Shown: in pieces, positions 38,955-52,642 of the stretch
How positions within the stretch are numbered: the stretch's first letter is position 1
Layout of the letters: the number at the start of each line of letters is the position of its first letter
Source of the DNA: Auanema rhodensis
Lineage: Eukaryota; Nematoda; Chromadorea; Rhabditida; Rhabditidae
NCBI GenBank assembly: GCA_964057225.1
Contig: OZ059894.1
Span: 2,914,001-2,978,000, forward strand
Length of the DNA: 64,000 nt
Direction of reading: 5' to 3'
Notes under the pieces: model-generated
What the model saw: only the letters and a program-made list of their open reading frames with translations
What the model was told of the DNA's origin: nothing
Database searches by the model: none
Program-made: the position numbers and the translations under genes

Positions 38955-39305
38955 ATCATTTTTCAAACGATCATAACTAATTTTTGTATTAAGCGTTTTT
39001 CAATGTAGTATAGTGCATTCGATGCGGATTTTCAAGCTGCGTCGATCTGTGTTATCAGATTTGCGCTAGCTTAAAAATGCACCGAGATATCAACTGATAT
39101 AAGTTCACACTTATATCCTCGATTTTCACCCTGAAGAATTAATTTTTTCGATGAATAACATTGTCCATCGTCTTTGCCTTGAAAAAAGGAATCTAAAAAC
39201 ATCTACTTTTCGCTAAATTATTTTGAAATTTTTCGAAAAAATTTTTGTCAAAATGTTTTTGGAAGCAATATTGAGTGTACATGGAAACTCAACATACACT
39301 AATGC
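38955..39305 (+). repeat. Probable chimeric monomer 112
   Basis: Through pos 257 this copy matches monomers 107 and 119 (C79, A103, A197, G234, C257), but it ends with A316, otherwise found only in 98, 103, 109 and 115. The next monomer (113) is of the type that follows 103 and 115. A switch between 39211 and 39270 explains this. The right side rests on one marker plus context, so a point change is possible. Confidence 0.5.
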
Positions 39306-42300
39306 ATCATTTTTCAAACGATCATAACTAATTTTTGTATTAAGCGTTTTTCAATGTAGTATAGTGCATTCGATGCGGATTTTTAAGCTGCGTCGATCTG
39401 TGTTATCCGATTTGCGCTAGCTTAAAAATGCACCGAGATATCAACTGATATAAGTTCACACTTATATCCTCGATTTTCACCCTGAAGAATTAATTTTTTC
39501 GATGAATAACATTGTCCATCGTCTTTGCCTTGAAAAAAGGAATCTAAAAACATCTACTTTTCGCTAAATTATTTTGAAATTTTTCGAAAAAATTTTTGTC
39601 AAAATGTTTTTGGAAGCAATGTTGAGTGTACATGGAAACTCAACATACACTAATGCATCATTTTTCAAACGATCATAACTAATTTCTGTATTAAGCGTTT
39701 TTCAATGTAGTATAGTGCATTCGATGCGGATTTTCAAGCTGCGTCGATCTGTGTTATCAGATTTGCGCTAGCTTAAAAATGCACCGAGATATCAACTGAT
39801 ATAAGTTCACACTTATATCCTCGATTTTCACCCTGAAGAATTAATTTTTTCGATGAATAACATTGTCCATCGTCTTTGCCTTGAAAAAAGGAATCTAAAA
39901 ACATCTACTTTTCGCTAAATTATTTTGAAATTTTTCGAAAAAATTTTTGTCAAAATGTTTTTGGAAGCAATGTTGAGTGTACATGGAAACTCAACATACA
40001 CTAATGCATCATTTTTCAAACAATCATAACTAATTTTTGTATTAAGCGTTTTTCAATGTAGTATAGTGCATTCGATGCGGATTTTTAAGCTGCGTCGATC
40101 TGTGTTATCCGATTTGCGCTAGCTGAAAAATGCACCGAGATATCAACTGATATAAGTTCACACTTATATCCTCGATTTTCACCCTGAAGAATTAATTTTT
40201 TCGTTGAATAACATTGTCCATCGTCTTTGCCTTGAAAAAAAGAATCTAAAAACATCTACTTTTTGCTAAATTATTTTGAAATTTTTCGAAAAAATTTTTG
40301 TCAAAATGTTTTTGGAAGCAATATTGAGTGTACATGGAAACTCAACATACACTAATGCATCATTTTTCAAACGATCATAACTAATTTTTGTATTAAGCGT
40401 TTTTCAATGTAGTATAGTGCATTCGATGCGGATTTTTAAGCTGCGTCGATCTGTGTTATCCGATTTGCGCTAGCTTAAAAATGCACCGAGATATCAACTG
40501 ATATAAGTTCACACTTATATCCTCGATTTTCACCCTGAAGAATTAATTTTTTCGATGAATAACATTGTCCATCGTCTTTGCCTTGAAAAAAGGAATCTAA
40601 AAACATCTACTTTTCGCTAAATTATTTTGAAATTTTTCGAAAAAATTTTTGTCAAAATGTTTTTGGAAGCAATGTTGAGTGTACATGGAAACTCAACATA
40701 CACTAATGCATCATTTTTCAAACAATCATAACTAATTTTTGTATTAAGCGTTTTTCAATGTAGTATAGTGCATTCGATGCGGATTTTTAAGCTGCGTCGA
40801 TCTGTGTTATCCGATTTGCGCTAGCTGAAAAATGCACCGAGATATCAACTGATATAAGTTCACACTTATATCCTCGATTTTCACCCTGAAGAATTATTTT
40901 TTTCGTTGAATAACATTGTCCATCGTCTTTGCCTTGAAAGAAGAAATCTAAAAACATCTACTTTTCGCTAAATTATTTTGAAATCTTTTGAAAAAATTTT
41001 TGTCAAAATGTTTTTGGAAGCAATGTTGAGTGTACATGGAAACTCAACATACACTAATGCATCATTTTTCAAACGATCATAACTAATTTCTGTATTAAGC
41101 GTTTTTCAATGTAGTATAGTGCATTCGATGCGGACTTTCAAGCTGCGTCGATCTGTGTTATCAGATTTGCGTTAGCTTAAAAATGCACCGAGATATCAAC
41201 TGATATAAGTTCACACTTATATCCTCGATTTTCACCCTGAAGAATTAATTTTTTCGATGAATAACATTGTCCATCGTCTTTGCCTTGAAAAAAAGAATCT
41301 AAAAACATCTACTTTTCGCTAAATTATTTTGAAATTTTTTGAAAAAATTTTTGTCAAAATGTTTTTGGAAGCAATGTTGAGTGTACATGGAAACTCAACA
41401 TACACTAATGCATCATTTTTCAAACGATCATAACTAATTTTTGTATTAAGCGTTTTTCAATGTAGTATAGTGCATTCGATGCGGATTTTCAAGCTGCGTC
41501 GATCTGTGTTATCAGATTTGCGCTAGCTTAAAAATGCACCGAGATATCAACTGATATAAGTTCACACTTATATCCTCGATTTTCACCCTGAAGAATTAAT
41601 TTTTTCGATGAATAACATTGTCCATCGTCTTTGCCTTGAAAAAAGGAATCTAAAAACATCTACTTTTCGCTAAATTATTTTGAAATTTTTCGAAAAAATT
41701 TTTGTCAAAATGTTTTTGGAAGCAATGTTGAGTGTACATGGAAACTCAACATACACTAATGCATCATTTTTCAAACAATCATAACTAATTTCTGTATTAA
41801 GCGTTTTTCAATGTAGTATAGTGCATTCGATGCGGACTTTCAAGCTGCGTCGATCTGTGTTATCAGATTTGCGCTAGCTTAAAAATGCACCGAGATATCA
41901 ACTGATATAAGTTCACACTTATATCCTCGATTTTCACCCTGAAGAATTAATTTTTTCGATGAATAACATTGTCCATCGTCTTTGCCTTGAAAAAAAGAAT
42001 CTAAAAACATCTACTTTTCGCTAAATTATTTTGAAATTTTTTGAAAAAATTTTTGTCAAAATGTTTTTGGAAGCAATGTTGAGTGTACATGGAAACTCAA
42101 CATACACTAATGCATCATTTTTCAAACGATCATAACTAAATTTTGTATTAAGCGTTTTTCAATGTAGTATAGTGCATTCGATGCGGATTTTCAAGCTGCG
42201 TCGATCTGTGTTATCAGATTTGCGCTAGCTTAAAAATGCACCGAGATATCAACTGATATAAGTTCACACTTATATCCTCGATTTTCACCCTGAAGAATTA

Positions 42301-44219
42301 ATTTTTTCGATGAATAACATTGTCCATCGTCTTTGCCTTGAAAAAAGGAATCTAAAAACATCTACTTTTCGCTAAATTATTTTGAAATTTTTCGAAAAAA
42401 TTTTTGTCAAAATGTTTTTGGAAGCAATGTTGAGTGTACATGGAAACTCAACATACACTAATGCATCATTTTTCAAACAATCATAACTAATTTTTGTATT
42501 AAGCGTTTTTCAATGTAGTATAGTGCATTCGATGCGGATTTTTAAGCTGCGTCGATCTGTGTTATCCGATTTGCGCTAGCTTAAAAATGCACCGAGATAT
42601 CAACTGATATAAGTTCACACTTATATCCTCGATTTTCACCCTGAAGAATTAATTTTTTCGATGAATAACATTGTCCATCGTCTTTGCCTTGAAAAAAGGA
42701 ATCTAAAAACATCTACTTTTCGCTAAATTATTTTGAAATTTTTCGAAAAAATTTTTGTCAAAATGTTTTTGGAAGCAATGTTGAGTGTACATGGAAACTC
42801 AACATACACTAATGCATCATTTTTCAAACAATCATAACTAATTTTTGTATTAAGCGTTTTTCAATGTAGTATAGTGCATTCGATGCGGATTTTTAAGCTG
42901 CGTCGATCTGTGTTATCCGATTTGCGCTAGCTTAAAAATGCACCGAGATATCAACTGATATAAGTTCACACTTATATCCTCGATTTTCACCCTGAAGAAT
43001 TAATTTTTTCGATGAATAACATTGTCCATCGTCTTTGCCTTGAAAAAAAGAATCTAAAAACATCTACTTTTTGCTAAATTATTTTGAAATTTTTCGAAAA
43101 AATTTTTGTCAAAATGTTTTTGGAAGCAATGTTGAGTGTACATGGAAACTCAACATACACTAATGCATCATTTTTCAAACGATCATAACTAATTTTTGTA
43201 TTAAGCGTTTTTCAATGTAGTATAGTGCATTCGATGCGGATTTTCAAGCTGCGTCGATCTGTGTTATCAGATTTGCGCTAGCTTAAAAATGCACCGAGAT
43301 ATCAACTGATATAAGTTCACACTTATATCCTCGATTTTCACCCTGAAGAATTAATTTTTTCGATGAATAACATTGTCCATCGTCTTTGCCTTGAAAAAAG
43401 AAATCTAAAAACATCTACTTTTCGCTAAATTATTTTGAAATTTTTCGAAAAAATTTTTGTCAAAATGTTTTTGGAAGCAATGTTGAGTGTACATGGAAAC
43501 TCAACATACACTAATGCATCATTTTTCAAACAATCATAACTAATTTTTGTATTAAGCGTTTTTCAATGTAGTATAGTGCATTCGATGCGGATTTTTAAGC
43601 TGCGTCGATCTGTGTTATCCGATTTGCGCTAGCTGAAAAATGCACCGAGATATCAACTGATATAAGTTCACACATATATCCTCGATTTTCACCCTGAAGA
43701 ATTATTTTTTTCGATGAATAACATTGTCCATCGTCTTTGCCTTGAAAAAAGAAATCTAAAAACATCTACTTTTCGCTAAATTATTTTGAAATTTTTCGAA
43801 AAAATTTTTGTCAAAATGTTTTTGGAAGCAATGTTGAGTGTACATGGAAACTCAACATACACTAATGCATCATTTTTCAAACGATCATAACTAATTTTTG
43901 TATTAAGCGTTTTTCAATGTAGTATAGTGCATTCGATGCGGATTTTCAAGCTGCGTCGATCTGTGTTATCAGATTTGCGCTAGCTTAAAAATGCACCGAG
44001 ATATCAACTGATATAAGTTCACACTTATATCCTCGATTTTCACCCTGAAGAATTAATTTTTTCGATGAATAACATTGTCCATCGTCTTTGCCTTGAAAAA
44101 AGAAATCTAAAAACATCTACTTTCCGCTAAATTATTTTGAAATTTTTCGAAAAAATTTTTGTCAAAATGTTTTTGGAAGCAATGTTGAGTGTACATGGAA
44201 ACTCAACATACACTAATGC

Positions 44220-47200
44220 ATCATTTTTCAAACAATCATAACTAATTTTTGTATTAAGCGTTTTTCAATGTAGTATAGTGCATTCGATGCGGATTTTTAA
44301 GCTGCGTCGATCTGTGTTATCCGATTTGCGCTAGCTGAAAAATGCACCGAGATATCAACTGATATAAGTTCACACATATATCCTCGATTTTCACCCTGAA
44401 GAATTATTTTTTTCGTTGAATAACATTGTCCATCGTCTTTGCCTTGAAAAAAGGAATCTAAAAACATCTACTTTTCGCTAAATTATTCTGAAATTTTTTG
44501 AAAAAATTTTTGTCAAAATGTTTTTGGAAGCAATGTTGAGTGTACATGGAAACTCAACATACACTAATGCATCATTTTTCAAACGATCATAACTAATTTC
44601 TGTATTAAGCGTTTTTCAATGTAGTATAGTGCATTCGATGCGGACTTTCAAGCTGCGTCGATCTGTGTTATCAGATTTGCGCTAGCTTAAAAATGCACCG
44701 AGATATCAACTGATATAAGTTCACACTTATATCCTCGATTTTCACCCTGAAGAATTAATTTTTTCGATGAATAACATTGTCCATCGTCTTTGCCTTAAAA
44801 AAATGAATCTAAAAACATCTACTTTTCGCTAAATTATTTTGAAATTTTTCGAAAAAATTTTTGTCAAAATGTTTTTGGAAGCAATGTTGAGTGTACATGG
44901 AAACTCAACATACACTAATGCATCATTTTTCAAACGATCATAACTAATTTCTGTATTAAGCGTTTTTCAATGTAGTATAGTGCATTCGATGCGGATTTTT
45001 AAGCTGCGTCGATCTGTGTTATCCGATTTGCGCTAGCTGAAAAATGCACCGAGATATCAACTGATATAAGTTCACACATATATCCTCGATTTTCACCCTG
45101 AAGAATTATTTTTTTCGTTGAATAACATTGTCCATCGTCTTTGCCTTGAAAAAAGGAATCTAAAAACATCTACTTTTCGCTAAATTATTTTGAAATTTTT
45201 TGAAAAAATTTTTGTCAAAATGTTTTTGGAAGCAATGTTGAGTGTACATGGAAACTCAACATACACTAATGCATCATTTTTCAAACGATCATAACTAATT
45301 TCTGTATTAAGCGTTTTTCAATGTAGTATAGTGCATTCGATGCGGACTTTCAAGCTGCGTCGATCTGTGTTATCAGATTTGCGCTAGCTTAAAAATGCAC
45401 CGAGATATCAATTGATATAAGTTCACACTTATATCCTCGATTTTCACCCTGAAGAATTAATTTTTTCGATGAATAACATTGTCCATCGTCTTTGCCTTGA
45501 AAAAATGAATCTAAAAACATCTACTTTTCGCTAAATTATTTTGAAATTTTTCGAAAAAATTTTTGTCAAAATGTTTTTGGAAGCAATGTTGAGTGTACAT
45601 GGAAACTCAACATACACTAATGCATCATTTTTCAAACGATCATAACTAATTTCTGTATTAAGCGTTTTTCAATGTAGTATAGTGCATTCGATGCGGATTT
45701 TCAAGCTGCGTCGATCTGTGTTATCCGATTTGCGCTAGCTTAAAAATGCACCGAGATATCAACTGATATAAGTTCACACTTATATCCTCGATTTTCACCC
45801 TGAAGAATTAATTTTTTCGATGAATAACATTGTCCATCGTCTTTGCCTTGAAAAAATGAATCTAAAAACATCTACTTTTCGCTAAATTATTTTGAAATTT
45901 TTCGAAAAAATTTTTGTCAAAATGTTTTTGGAAGCAATGTTGAGTGTACATGGAAACTCAACATACACTAATGCATCATTTTTCAAACGATCATAACTAA
46001 TTTCTGTATTAAGCGTTTTTCAATGTAGTATAGTGCATTCGATGCGGATTTTTAAGCTGCGTCGATCTGTGTTATCCGATTTGCGCTAGCTGAAAAATGC
46101 ACCGAGATATCAACTGATATAAGTTCACACATATATCCTCGATTTTCACCCTGAAGAATTATTTTTCTCGTTGAATAACATTGTCCATCGTCTTTGCCTT
46201 GAAAAAAGAAATCTAAAAACATCTACTTTTCGCTAAATTATTTTGAAATTTTTTGAAAAAATTTTTGTCAAAATGTTTTTGGAAGCAATGTTGAGTGTAC
46301 ATGGAAACTCAACATACACTAATGCATCATTTTTCAAACGATCATAACTAATTTCTGTATTAAGCGTTTTTCAATGTAGTATAGTGCATTCGATGCGGAC
46401 TTTCAAGCTGCGTCGATCTGTGTTATCAGATTTGCGCTAGCTTAAAAATGCACCGAGATATCAACTGATATAAGTTCACACTTATATCCTCGATTTTCAC
46501 CCTGAAGAATTAATTTTTTCGATGAATAACATTGTCCATCGTCTTTGCCTTGAAAAAATGAATCTAAAAACATCTACTTTTCGCTAAATTATTTTGAAAT
46601 TTTTCGAAAAAATTTTTGTCAAAATGTTTTTGGAAGCAATGTTGAGTGTACATGGAAACTCAACATACACTAATGCATCATTTTTCAAACGATCATAACT
46701 AATTTCTGTATTAAGCGTTTTTCAATGTAGTATAGTGCATTCGATGCGGATTTTCAAGCTGCGTCGATCTGTGTTATCCGATTTGCGCTAGCTGAAAAAT
46801 GCACCGAGATATCAACTGATATAAGTTCACACATATATCCTCGATTTTCACCCTGAAGAATTATTTTTTTCGTTGAATAACATTGTCCATCGTCTTTGCC
46901 TTGAAAAAAGGAATCTAAAAACATCTACTTTTCGCTAAATTATTTTGAAATTTTTTGAAAAAATTTTTGTCAAAATGTTTTTGGAAGCAATGTTGAGTGT
47001 ACATGGAAACTCAACATACACTAATGCATCATTTTTCAAACGATCATAACTAATTTCTGTATTAAGCATTTTTCAATGTAGTATAGTGCATTCGATGCGG
47101 ACTTTCAAGCTGCGTCGATCTGTGTTATCAGATTTGCGCTAGCTTAAAAATGCACCGAGATATCAACTGATATAAGTTCACACTTATATCCTCGATTTTC

Positions 47201-49484
47201 ACCCTGAAGAATTAATTTTTTCGATGAATAACATTGTCCATCGTCTTTGCCTTGAAAAAAGGAATCTAAAAACATCTACTTTTCGCTAAATTATTTTGAA
47301 ATTTTTCGAAAAAATTTTTGTCAAAATGTTTTTGGAAGCAATGTTGAGTGTACATGGAAACTCAACATACACTAATGCATCATTTTTCAAACGATCATAA
47401 CTAATTTCTGTATTAAGCGTTTTTCAATGTAGTATAGTGCATTCGATGCGGATTTTTAAGCTGCGTCGATCTGTGTTATCCGATTTGCGCTAGCTGAAAA
47501 ATGCACCGAGATATCAACTGATATAAGTTCACACATATATCCTCGATTTTCACCCTGAAGAATTATTTTTTTCGTTGAATAACATTGTCCATCGTCTTTG
47601 CCTTGAAAAAAGGAATCTAAAAACATCTACTTTTCGCTAAATTATTTTGAAATTTTTTGAAAAAATTTTTGTCAAAATGTTTTTGGAAGCAATGTTGAGT
47701 GTACATGGAAACTCAACATACACTAATGCATCATTTTTCAAACGATCATAACTAATTTCTGTATTAAGCGTTTTTCAATGTAGTATAGTGCATTCGATGC
47801 GGACTTTCAAGCTGCGTCGATCTGTGTTATCAGATTTGCGCTAGCTTAAAAATGCACCGAGATATCAACTGATATAAGTTCACACTTATATCCTCGATTT
47901 TCACCCTGAAGAATTAATTTTTTCGATGAATAACATTGTCCATCGTCTTTGCCTTGAAAAAATGAATCTAAAAACATCTACTTTTCGCTAAATTATTTTG
48001 AAATTTTTCGAAAAAATTTTTGTCAAAATGTTTTTGGAAGCAATGTTGAGTGTACATGGAAACTCAACATACACTAATGCATCATTTTTCAAACGATCAT
48101 AACTAATTTCTGTATTAAGCGTTTTTCAATGTAGTATAGTGCATTCGATGCGGATTTTCAAGCTGCGTCGATCTGTGTTATCCGATTTGCGCTAGCTGAA
48201 AAATGCACCGAGATATCAACTGATATAAGTTCACACATATATCCTCGATTTTCACCCTGAAGAATTATTTTTTTCGTTGAATAACATTGTCCATCGTCTT
48301 TGCCTTGAAAAAAGGAATCTAAAAACATCTACTTTTCGCTAAATTATTTTGAAATTTTTTGAAAAAATTTTTGTCAAAATGTTTTTGGAAGCAATGTTGA
48401 GTGTACATGGAAACTCAACATACACTAATGCATCATTTTTCAAACGATCATAACTAATTTCTGTATTAAGCATTTTTCAATGTAGTATAGTGCATTCGAT
48501 GCGGACTTTCAAGCTGCGTCGATCTGTGTTATCAGATTTGCGCTAGCTTAAAAATGCACCGAGATATCAACTGATATAAGTTCACACTTATATCCTCGAT
48601 TTTCACCCTGAAGAATTAATTTTTTCGATGAATAACATTGTCCATCGTCTTTGCCTTGAAAAAAGGAATCTAAAAACATCTACTTTTTGCTAAATTATTT
48701 TGAAATTTTTCGAAAAAATTTTTGTCAAAATGTTTTTGGAAGCAATGTTGAGTGTACATGGAAACTCAACATACACTAATGCATCATTTTTCAAACGATA
48801 ATAACTAATTTCTGTATTAAGCGTTTTTCAATGTAGTATAGTGCATTCGATGCGGATTTTCAAGCTGCGTCGATCTGTGTTATCCGATTTGCGCTAGCTG
48901 AAAAATGCACCGAGATATCAACTGATATAAGTTCACACATATATCCTCGATTTTCACTCTGAAGAATTATTTTTTTCGTTGAATAACATTGTCCATCGTC
49001 TTTGCCTTGAAAAAAGGAATCTAAAAACATCTACTTTTCGCTAAATTATTTTGAAATTTTTTGAAAAAATTTTTGTCAAAATGTTTTTGGAAGCAATGTT
49101 GAGTGTACATGGAAACTCAACATACACTAATGCATCATTTTTCAAACGATCATAACTAATTTCTCTATTAAGCATTTTTCAATGTAGTATAGTGCATTCG
49201 ATGCGGACTTTCAAGCTGCGTCGATCTGTGTTATCAGATTTGCGCTAGCTTAAAAATGCACCGAGATATCAACTGATATAAGTTCACACTTATATCCTCG
49301 ATTTTCACCCTGAAGAATTAATTTTTTCGATGAATAACATTGTCCATCGTCTTTGCCTTGAAAAAAGGAATCTAAAAACATCTACTTTTTGCTAAATTAT
49401 TTTGAAATTTTTCGAAAAAATTTTTGTCAAAATGTTTTTGGAAGCAATGTTGAGTGTACATGGAAACTCAACATACACTAATGC
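44220..49484 (+). repeat. Two-monomer alternating higher-order repeat, 702-bp period
   Basis: Fifteen monomers (127-141) alternate between Y (C103, G118, A157, T188, T197, T280) and X (C30, C75, C79, A103, A197, usually T234 or G234). The order is Y X Y X, one mixed copy (131, 45624-45974), then Y X five times. A40/41-type change GCATTT marks X at 47028, 48432 and 49134. This is the most regular higher-order domain in the window. Confidence 0.85.
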
Positions 49485-49835
49485 ATCATTTTTCAAACGA
49501 TAATAACTAATTTTTGTATTAAGCGTTTTTCAATGTAGTATAGTGCATTCGATGCGGATTTTTAAGCTGCGTCGAGCTGTGTTATCAGATTTGCGCTAGC
49601 TTAAAAATGCACCGAGATATCAACTGATATAAGTTCACACTTATATCCTCGATTTTCACCCTGAAGAATTAGTTTTTTCGTTGAATAACATTGTCCATCG
49701 TCTTTGCCTTGAAAAAAGGAATCTAAAAACATCTACTTTTCGCCAAATTATTTTGAAATTTTTCGAAAAAATTTTTGTCAAAATGTTTTTGGAAGCAATG
49801 TTGAGTGTACATGGAAACTCAACATACACTAATGC
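49485..49835 (+). repeat. Border monomer 142, chimera of zone II and zone III types
   Basis: It begins with A18 (read GATAATAAC), a marker shared only with the zone II Y copy at 48783. From pos 30 on it is a pure first-subfamily copy (T30, T79, G92, A103, T118, G188). The switch lies between 49502 and 49514. Its right end also carries C260, which removes a minus-strand stop and creates a spurious 63-codon open frame. Confidence 0.65.
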
Positions 49836-50888
49836 ATCATTTTTCAAACGATCATAACTAATTTTTGTATTAAGCGTTTTTTAATGTAGTATAGTGCATT
49901 CGATGCGGATTTTTAAGCTGCGTCGATCTGTGTTATCAGATTTGCGCTAGCTTAAAAATGCACCGAGATATCAACTGATATAAGTTCACACTTATATCCT
50001 CGATTTTCACCCTGAAGAATTAATTTTTTCGTTGAATAACATTGTCCATCGTTTTTGCCTCGAAAAAAGGAATCTAAAAACATCTACTTTTCGCTAAATT
50101 ATTTTGAAATTTTTCGAAAAAATTTTTGTCAAAATGTTTTTGGAAGCAATGTTGAGTGTACATGGAAACTCAACATACACTAATGCATCATTTTTCAAAC
50201 GATCATAACTAATTTTTGTATTAAGCGTTTTTCAATGTAGTATAGTGCATTCGATGCGGATTTTTAAGCTGCGTCGAGCTGTGTTATCAGATTTGCGCTA
50301 GCTTAAAAATGCACCGAGATATCAACTGATATAAGTTCACACATATATCCTCGATTTTCACCCTGAAGAATTAATTTTTTCGTTGAATAACATTGTCCAT
50401 CGTCTTTGCCTTGAAAAAAGGAATCTAAAAACATCTACTTTTCGCTAAATTATTTTGAAATTTTTCGAAAAAATTTTTGTCAAAATGTTTTTGGAAGCAA
50501 TGTTGAGTGTACATGGAAACTCAACATACACTAATGCATCATTTTTCAAACGATCATAACTAATTTTTGTATTAAGCGTTTTTCAATGTAGTATAGTGCA
50601 TTCGATGCGGATTTTTAAGCTGCGTCGATCTGTGTTATCAGATTTGCGCTAGCTTAAAAATGCACCGAGATATCAACTGATATAAGTTCACACTTATATC
50701 CTCGATTTTCACCCTGAAGAATTAATTTTTTCGTTGAATAACATTGTCCATCGTCTTTGCCTTGAAAAAAGGAATCTAAAAACATCTACTTTTCGCTAAA
50801 TTATTTTGAAATTTTTCGAACAAATTTTTGTCAAAATGTTTTTGGAAGCAATGTTGAGTGTACATGGAAACTCAACATACACTAATGC

Positions 50889-51239
50889 ATCATTTTTCAA
50901 ACGATCATAACTAATTTTTGTATTAAGCGTTTTTCAATGTAGTATAGTGCATTCGATGCGGATTTTTAAGCTGCGTCGAGCTGTGTTATCAGATTTGCGC
51001 TAGCTTAAAAATGCACCGAGATATCAACTGATATAAGTTCACACATATATCCTCGATTTTCACCCTGAAGAATTATTTTTTTCGTTGAATAACATTGTCC
51101 ATCGTCTTTGCCTTGAAAAAAGGAATCTAAAAACATCTACTTTTCGCTAAATTATTTTGAAATTTTTTGAAAAAATTTTTGTCAAAATGTTTTTGGAAGC
51201 AATGTTGAGTGTACATGGAAACTCAACATACACTAATGC
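50889..51239 (+). repeat. Chimeric monomer 146, first-subfamily left part and Y right part
   Basis: Up to pos 118 the copy is first-subfamily (T30, G92, A103, T118). From pos 188 it is Y type (T188, T280), and it is followed by an X copy, as Y copies are. The switch lies between 51006 and 51076. This is the junction expected if monomers 140 and 146 paired out of register by six copies and exchanged. Confidence 0.65.
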
Positions 51240-51590
51240 ATCATTTTTCAAACGATCATAACTAATTTCTGTATTAAGCATTTTTCAATGTAGTATAGTG
51301 CATTCGATGCGGACTTTCAAGCTGCGTCGATCTGTGTTATCAGATTTGCGCTAGCTTAAAAATGCACCGAGATATCAACTGATATAAGTTCACACTTATA
51401 TCCTCGATTTTCACCCTGAAGAATTAATTTTTTCGATGAATAACATTGTCCATCGTCTTTGCCTTGAAAAAAGGAATCTAAAAACATGTACTTTTTGCTA
51501 AATTATTTTGAAATTTTTCGAAAAAATTTTTGTCAAAATGTTTTTGGAAGCAATGTTGAGTGTACATGGAAACTCAACATACACTAATGC

Positions 51591-51940
51591 ATCATTTTTC
51601 AAACGATCATAACTAATTTTTGTATTAAGCGTTTTTCAATGTAGTATAGTGCATTCGATGCGGATTTTTAAGCTGCGTCGAGCTGTGTTATCAGATTTGC
51701 GCTAGCTTAAAAATGCACCGAGATATCAACTGATATAAGTTCACACTTATATCCTCGATTTTCACCCTGAAGAATTAGTTTTTTCGTTGAATAACATTGT
51801 CCATCGTCTTTGCCTTAAAAAAGGAATCTGAAAACATCTACTTTTCGCCAAATTATTTTGAAATTTTTCGAAAAAATTTTTGTCAAAATGTTTTTGGAAG
51901 CAATGTTGAGTGTACATGGAAACTCAACATACACTAATGC
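51591..51940 (+). repeat. Monomer 148 with a private 1-bp deletion
   Basis: It is 350 bp long because one base is lost near 51816 (TGCCTTAAAAAAGG, lacking the G of TTGAAAAAAGG). It also has G241 (CTGAAAAC) and C260. The deletion is not shared with any other copy in the window. Confidence 0.85.
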
Positions 51941-52642
51941 ATCATTTTTCAAACGATCATAACTAATTTTTGTATTAAGCGTTTTTTAATGTAGTATAGT
52001 GCATTCGATGCGGATTTTTAAGCTGCGTCGATCTGTGTTATCAGATTTGCGCTAGCTTAAAAATGCACCGAGATATCAACTGATATAAGTTCACACTTAT
52101 ATCCTCGATTTTCACCCTGAAGAATTAGTTTTTTCGTTGAATAACATTGTCCATCGTCTTTGCCTTGAAAAAAGGAATCTAAAAACATCTACTTTTCGCC
52201 AAATTATTTTGAAATTTTTCGAAAAAATTTTTGTCAAAATGTTTTTGGAAGCAATGTTGAGTGTACATGGAAACTCAACATACACTAATGCATCATTTTT
52301 CAAACGATCATAACTAATTTTTGTATTAAGCGTTTTTCAATGTAGTATAGTGCATTCGATGCGGATTTTTAAGCTGCGTCGAGCTGTGTTATCAGATTTG
52401 CGCTAGCTTAAAAATGCACTGAGATATCAACTGATATAAGTTCACACTTATATCCTCGATTTTCACCATGAAGAATTAATTTTTTCGATGAATAACATTG
52501 TCCATCGTCTTTGCCTTGAAAAAAGGAATCTAAAAACATCTACTTTTCGCTAAATTATTTTGAAATTTTTCGAAAAAATTTTTGTCAAAATGTTTTTGGA
52601 AGCAATGTTGAGTGTACATGGAAACTCAACATACACTAATGC

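Larger units (their letters stand above)
35445..41762 (+). repeat. Six-monomer higher-order repeat, two full copies and a rearranged middle copy
   Basis: Monomers 102-107 (35445-37550) match 114-119 (39657-41762) at an offset of 4212 bp, with the ordered markers C30/C79, A15 with A316, C103/T118, T188 with G231 and T276, then C30/C75, then C79. Between them, 108-112 (37551-39305) has the same order but only five monomers, because monomer 110 fuses two members. Monomer 113 resembles 104 and 116. Confidence 0.8.
33339..49484 (+). repeat. Zone II: second subfamily, monomers 96-141
   Basis: Most copies carry one of two haplotypes. One has C103 (read TCCGAT), often with G118 (AGCTGAAAA) and, toward the right, A157, T188 and T280. 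The other has C30, C75/C79 (GGACTTTCAAG), A103 and A197. T92 is nearly universal; monomer 99 is a zone I-like exception with G92. A15 is common between 34 and 44.6 kb. T276 with G231 marks monomers 105, 110 and 117. All copies are 351 bp: there is no deletion anywhere in this zone. Confidence 0.8.
49134..52291 (+). repeat. Six-monomer offset duplication (about 2106 bp) around the zone II/III border
   Basis: Monomers 141-143 (49134-50186) recur as 147-149 (51240-52291). Shared rare markers are the GCATTT change (49172 region/51278 region), C260 (49744/51849) and T47 (read GTTTTTTAATG). The offset changes from 2106 to 2105 after the deletion near 51816. Monomer 142 has A18 but 148 does not, and the right half of 149 resembles 148 instead of 143. 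Further exchange or conversion therefore followed the duplication. Confidence 0.75.

Noticed and set aside
49656-49847. Minus-strand open frame of 63 codons, also at 52112-52303
   Set aside because: It is satellite sequence. It is open only because C260 changes a minus-strand TAG to TGG in monomers 142 and 149; nearly all other copies keep the stop. No codon bias, start context or homology supports a protein.
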